From: Apostichopus japonicus
Taxonomy: Eukaryota > Echinodermata > Holothuroidea > Aspidochirotida > Stichopodidae
Direction: 5' to 3'
Length of the DNA: 64,000 bases
NCBI RefSeq assembly: GCF_037975245.1
Contig: NC_092569.1
Coordinates: forward strand, 5,352,501-5,416,500
Part shown: one piece after another, positions 59,375 through 64,000 of the stretch
Layout of the letters: the number at the start of each line of letters is the position of its first letter
How positions within the stretch are numbered: the first letter of the stretch is position 1
Notes under the pieces: model-generated
What the model was told of the DNA's origin: nothing
The model's input: only the letters and a program-made list of their open reading frames with translations
The model's database searches: none
Program-made: the position numbers and the translations under genes

Positions 59375-61588
59375 GTAAGCATATATATAATTCTAGCTAT
59401 TACGATTATTGAGTCCACATAATTATGTTAAACGCATCCCTAGATATTATACTCACAAGACTAGAAATCACCTTCGCTTTGCATGTGGTTATTAATTTTA
59501 ACAAATCTGCTAGTTTTTGCATCAAACAAAGATAAATCAACGATCATTGTTTGTGAATGCGATGCGATGCGATACTTGCATATCTCGTTACCCTGACACT
59601 CTTTTACCACACTGAAAATGGTTAAGTGAGAATGTTAAGAATTTGGACTTAAACTTCATTATTTAAAATGAGCTTTTCGGCCTTTTGGCTGAGATCATGT
59701 GTAATATCTGTTCCCCTTTGAGGGGAATGGTGATACACACCTGACGATGATCACACAGTCACAGTCTCGATACAAGGGGACTGAGGTTGAGAGCGGACCA
59801 GTTGTTTGGTTTTTCGTGCCCAGGTTCTTTCCTGCAGGGTGACTTTTCTTAAAAAGTATTTAATATGAGCCTTGATTAGTCAAACTGATCACATTATTAT
59901 GAATTTTATTTATGGCACATCATCGACAAATTAACCAAAATTAACTCACAAAGCTGCTCTGAACTTAAAAATCCAGCTATTGAGTAAACAACTCGTTCTT
60001 TCATGAACTCCAGTGCGCATGTTCATAATTGACAACAACAACAAAAACTCGATTGTTCCTTTAATAAAAGCTTACTATATAAGAAGCTTTTCAAGTAACC
60101 TATTATCTAATTCATGACGTTTTACTAGAGGATATAAAAATGGAATTTAGACGCATTGTATTTTATAATCATACACGCTAAATGTTCTTGCCTAGTGTGG
60201 AATATGAATAAGGGGAGTGGAATACACTTTATAACAACAATAACTTACGTTCCAATTCTTATGCAAAGAAGATTAACACTAAGTCTATTGTTTTGTTTAT
60301 TGACTTAGTTAATATATACTTGTTTCAAAACCAGTATGTTAATATAACTGGAATCCTTACAAAGTCGTCATAGTTTGTGGTGAGTGAGATATGGAAACAA
60401 AGTCACGCTATGCATAAAAAAATTAAAAAAAACAACTATGCATCTTATTTTAGCTATATGATGCGCTCATTGAACCCCGCCCCGTGCTCCTCCATTACTC
60501 CCTCCTCTCCTCCTCCCCAACTCCTCATATTCTCAGAGAAAAGTTCCTCGGGCTTTGAACTGAGTAAGGCTCTTGGGTACACTGCAATGCACAGTCCTGA
60601 CCCTCTAGAGCCAATATAGGCTATGAATAACTTTATGACAACTTTTAATGGTTTGTTTGGGATACCCCGTCTAAAGCGTCTTAGTTCCACCAAACCCCAT
60701 TCTCGCTAACAGACGACGACCAAACTTGACATCCACTTCCAAAGAACTTTGAAATTAATCCCAAAATGGTTTCTTTTCCGTTAGTAATCTTAACCTCTAC
60801 CGGAACTTAGATCAAGATAATCTCGGGTGAACAGGCTTCCGGCATACCTATTGGGAGTCCCTGACTGATGACAAGGTTTAACCAGCACGTCAATCAGCCC
60901 GGGTACACCGGCAGGGAATGAAGCTCTAGTATATACCAGTGACTGTATACTGAGAATACAGCAAAGAAGGAAGTGATTATTTACATAGGAGGAAATAATA
61001 AATTTTGTAGTAAACAAGATTCAATTACAGAGACACAAAAATTGTGCGTGGACAATTTGACGGCAATTGGTAATTGGTCTTGAGTATTTCTTATGTCTTG
61101 GTTTTAATATTAAGACATTTGTTCTACCCTTATAGAGAGAGAGAGAGGAAATGGCCCGTCTCTTTCCTCTTGAATGTCCACTAATCAACATCCTTCCTGG
61201 TATAGCAAAACCACAAAAACACATCGCCACTATTTATGAGTTCCACGTTCCTCAACTCTACTCCCGCCCTGTCTAACATCCAAGTTCCCGTTCTCTTCAT
61301 TCCTCCCTTGACACTTTCCACCATCGCTTATATTAAAAGACTCACCACCATGAAAACATCAGTGGCAAGAGTTACGTAATCGGACAAACTTGAGAGGTGA
61401 CAGTTGAGATCATCCTGCGTAAATACATAGATGCACTCTATAGTACACCTTATCCTATACCCAATATTGTAACATGGTATACCACTGGCCCACATTGACT
61501 CATTTTATGGGTCCACGTCTATACTTACCCTTCCCCACCATTCTGAAGACCCATACATACCAGTTTCGTACGATGTTAGATCATTCTG
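59375..61588 (+). other. Start of intron 2, unassigned apart from U2-like sequence
   Basis: The donor GTAAGC lies at 59375. No further kinase exon (a 'YLVTEY'-type hinge would be next) is visible before the window end. Short (GATGC)n occurs at about 59562-59573, a (GA)n at 61135-61147, and several unrecognised short ORFs. The strand assumes that the gene continues rightward. Confidence 0.6.
59668..59849 (+). ncRNA. Divergent U2 snRNA-like sequence
   Basis: The first ~46 bases match the 5' domain of U2 snRNA: GCTTTTCGGCCTTTTGGCT, then GAGATCATGTGTAATATCTG and TTC. The U2 branch-site word GTAGTA is GTAATA here. A perfect hairpin TTCCCC-TTTGA-GGGGAA stands where U2 stem IIa/IIb would be. From about 59740 the sequence no longer resembles U2. 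It does end with GGTTTTTCG (Sm-site-like) and a foldable GTGCCCAGG...CCTGCAGGGTGAC hairpin, then TTTTCTT, giving a length near that of U2. It may be a retroposed U2 pseudogene, a U2-derived SINE, or a variant snRNA. I favour a pseudogene/SINE because of the branch-site change and the lost middle. Confidence 0.65.
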
Positions 61589-64000
61589 TATCTATAATGG
61601 TATAGTATAATATGTATATGCTCATAGTCCCAATCATATATCTCGCTGGTATCGTATAATATGTATATGCCCATAGCCTCAATCATAGTATCTCGCTGGT
61701 ATCGTTTAATTTGTATGTGCTCATAGTCACAATCATAGTATCTCGCTGGTATCGTATAATATGTATATGCTCATAGTCACAATCAGAGTATCTCGCTGGT
61801 ATCGTATAATATGTATATGCTCATAGTCACAATCAGAGTATCTCGCTGGTATCGTATAATATGTATATGCCCATAGCCTCAATCATAGTATGTCGCTGGT
61901 ATCGTTTAATTTGTATGTGCTCATAGTCACAATCATAGTATCTCGCTGGTATCGTATAATATGTATATGCTCATAGTCACAATCAGAGTATCTCGCTAGT
62001 ATCGTATAATATGTATATGCTCATAGTCACAATCAGAGTATCTCGCTGGTATCGTATAATATGTATATGCCCATAGCCTCAATCATAGTATGTCGCTGGT
62101 ATCGTTTAATTTGTATGTGCTCATAGTCACAATCATAGTATCTCGCTGGTATCGTATAATATGTATATGCTCATAGTCACAATCAGAGTATCTCGCTAGT
62201 ATCGTATAATATGTATATGCTCATAGTCACAATCAGAGTATCTCGCTGGTATCGTATAATATGTATATGCCCATAGCCTCAATCATAGTATGTCGCTGGT
62301 ATCGTTTAATTTGTATGTGCTCATAGTCACAATCATAGTATCTCGCTGGTATCGTATAATATGTATATGCCCATAGCCTCAATCATAGTATCTCGCTGGT
62401 ATCGTTTAATTTGTATGTGCTCATAGTCACAATCATAGTATCTCGCTGGTATCGTATAATATGTATATGCTCATAGTCACAATCAGAGTATCTCGCTGGT
62501 ATCGTATAATATGTATATGCCCATAGCCCCAATTATAGTATCTCCCTGGTATCGTAAAATATATGTATTGTTCATAGCCCCAGTCATAGTATCTCGCTGG
62601 TAGCGTATAATATGTATATGCCCATAGCCTCAATCATAGTATGTCGCTGGTATCGTTTAATTTGTATGTGCTCATAGTCACAATCATAGTATCTCGCTGG
62701 TATCGTATAATATGTATATGCTCATAGTCACAATCAGAGTATCTCGCTGGTATCGTATAATATGTATATGCCCATAGCCCCAATCATAGTATGTCGCTGG
62801 TATCGTTTAATTTGTATGTGCTCATAGTCACAATCATAGTATCTCGCTGGTATCGTATAATATGTATATGCTCATAGTCACAATCATAGTATCTCGCTGG
62901 TATCGTTTAATATGTATATGCTCATAGTCACAATCAGAGTATCTCGCTGGTATCGTATAATATGTATGTGCTCATAGTACCAATCATAGTATCTCGCTGG
63001 TATCGTATAATATGTGTATGCCCATAGCCCCAATTATAGTATCTCCCTGGTATCGTAAAATATATGTATTGTTCATAGCCCCAGTCATAGTATCTCGCTG
63101 GTAGCGTATAATATGTATATGCCCATAGCCTCAATCATAGTATGTCGCTGGTATCGTTTAATTTGTATGTGCTCATAGTCACAATCATAGTATCTCGCTG
63201 GTATCGTATAATATGTATATGCTCATAGTCACAATCAGAGTATCTCGCTGGTATCGTATAATATGTATATGCCCATAGCCTCAATCATAGTATGTCGCTG
63301 GTATCGTTTAATTTGTATGTGCTCATAGTCACAATCATAGTATCTCGCTGGTATCGTATAATATGTATATGCTCATAGTCACAATCATAGTATCTCGCTG
63401 GTATCGTTTAATATGTATATGCTCATAGTCACAATCAGAGTATCTCGCTGGTATCGTATAATATGTATGTGCTCATAGTACCAATCATAGTATCTCGATG
63501 GTATCGTATAATATGTGTATGCCCATAGCCCCAATTATAGTATCTCCCTGGTATCGTAAAATATATGTATTGTTCATAGCCCCAGTCATAGTATCTCGCT
63601 GGTAGCGTATAATATGTGTATGCCCATAGCCCCAATCATAGTATCTCCCTGGTATCGTAAAATATATGTATTGTTCATAGCCCCAATCATAGTATCTCGC
63701 TGGTAGCGTATAATATGTATATGATCATAGTCCCAATCATAGTATCTCGCTGTTATCGTATAATATGTATATGCTCATAGTCACAATCAGAGTATCTCGC
63801 TGGTATCGTATAATATGTATATGCTCATAGTCACAATCAGAGTATCTCGCTGGTATCGTATAATATGTATATGCCCATAGCCTCAATCATAGTATGTCGC
63901 TGGTATCGTTTAATTTGTATATGCTCATAGTCACAATCAGAGTATCTCGCTAGTATCGTATAATATGTATGTGCTCATAGTCACAATCAGAGTATCTCGC
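61589..64000. repeat. 50-bp satellite with higher-order structure, truncated by window end
   Basis: About 48 monomers of TATCTCGCTGGTATCGTATA, ATATGTATATGCTCATAGTC, ACAATCAGAG. Monomer variants (TATGTCGC, TTTAATTTGTATGTGC, CCCATAGCCTCAATC, and a 51-bp type with TGTATTGTTCATAGCC) allow ordering. From about 61690 to 62330 a four-monomer block of 200 bp repeats. From about 62433 to 63635 a ten-monomer block of 501 bp repeats almost exactly, at 62433, 62934 and 63435. The array is still running at the window end. The minus-strand 66-codon ORFs spaced 501 bp apart are its translation shadow. Confidence 0.96.

Noticed and set aside
61589-64000. CRISPR-like regular repeats
   Set aside because: The units are contiguous 50-bp tandem monomers without unique spacers, in a eukaryotic sequence with no cas genes. 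It is satellite DNA.

Overview
This is AT-rich eukaryotic, repeat-dominated DNA. The bulk looks like intergenic and intronic sequence of a metazoan. Several signs point to a marine invertebrate and probably an echinoderm (sea-cucumber-like): recurrent TAGGCCTA/TATAGCCTAT words, tRNA-derived SINEs with a conserved central domain, long TA microsatellites, and short-unit minisatellites. The taxon is inferred from style only, because no ribosomal or mitochondrial marker is present. There are no bacterial-type operons, CRISPR arrays or dense ORFs, and nearly all short ORFs are chance or repeat-derived.

The only host protein-coding gene I can support lies in the right third on the + strand. Exon 1 (44314-44421) starts with a good-context ATG and carries the glycine-rich loop. 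Exon 2 (59246-59374) carries the catalytic VAVK lysine, helix alphaC and an HPNI motif. Both exons are phase 0 with proper splice sites, and joined they read as the start of an AMPK-related (CAMK-like) Ser/Thr kinase, closest to my reading of HUNK, with SIK/SNRK/NIM1 as alternatives. Intron 1 is 14.8 kb. The next exon is beyond the window, so 59375-64000 is probably intron 2.

Layout. 1-10.7 kb: non-coding DNA with a 148-bp tandem duplication, a 379-bp tRNA-derived SINE, a second SINE type on the minus strand, a perfect 53-bp inverted-repeat element whose arms carry hammerhead-ribozyme-like motifs (Penelope-like), and long TA tracts. 10.7-15.4 kb: a ~110-bp minisatellite, a second copy of the minus-strand SINE, and a 24-bp minisatellite split by an intact-looking 475-bp hAT-like MITE. 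15.4-30.7 kb: low-complexity AT-rich DNA, TA tracts, a 23-bp minisatellite and a 22-bp palindrome centred on a CRE. 30.7-38 kb: a ~90-bp array built on pogo/Tigger-like ATTATCCGGACC motifs, a 26-bp triplicate, and a 1.27-kb minisatellite with a three-monomer higher-order unit. 38-44 kb: a 5'-truncated LINE ORF2 tail and a 275-bp foldback MITE. 44.3-59.4 kb: the kinase exons and the large intron between them, with a 16-bp-unit minisatellite and a small TTAA-flanked foldback element. 59.4-64 kb: a divergent U2-snRNA-like sequence, then a 50-bp satellite with 200-bp and 501-bp higher-order periods that runs off the window end.

The most interesting items are the hammerhead-like inverted-repeat element, the U2-like RNA sequence, the MITE-in-minisatellite insertion, the pogo-motif array and the higher-order satellite in the kinase intron.
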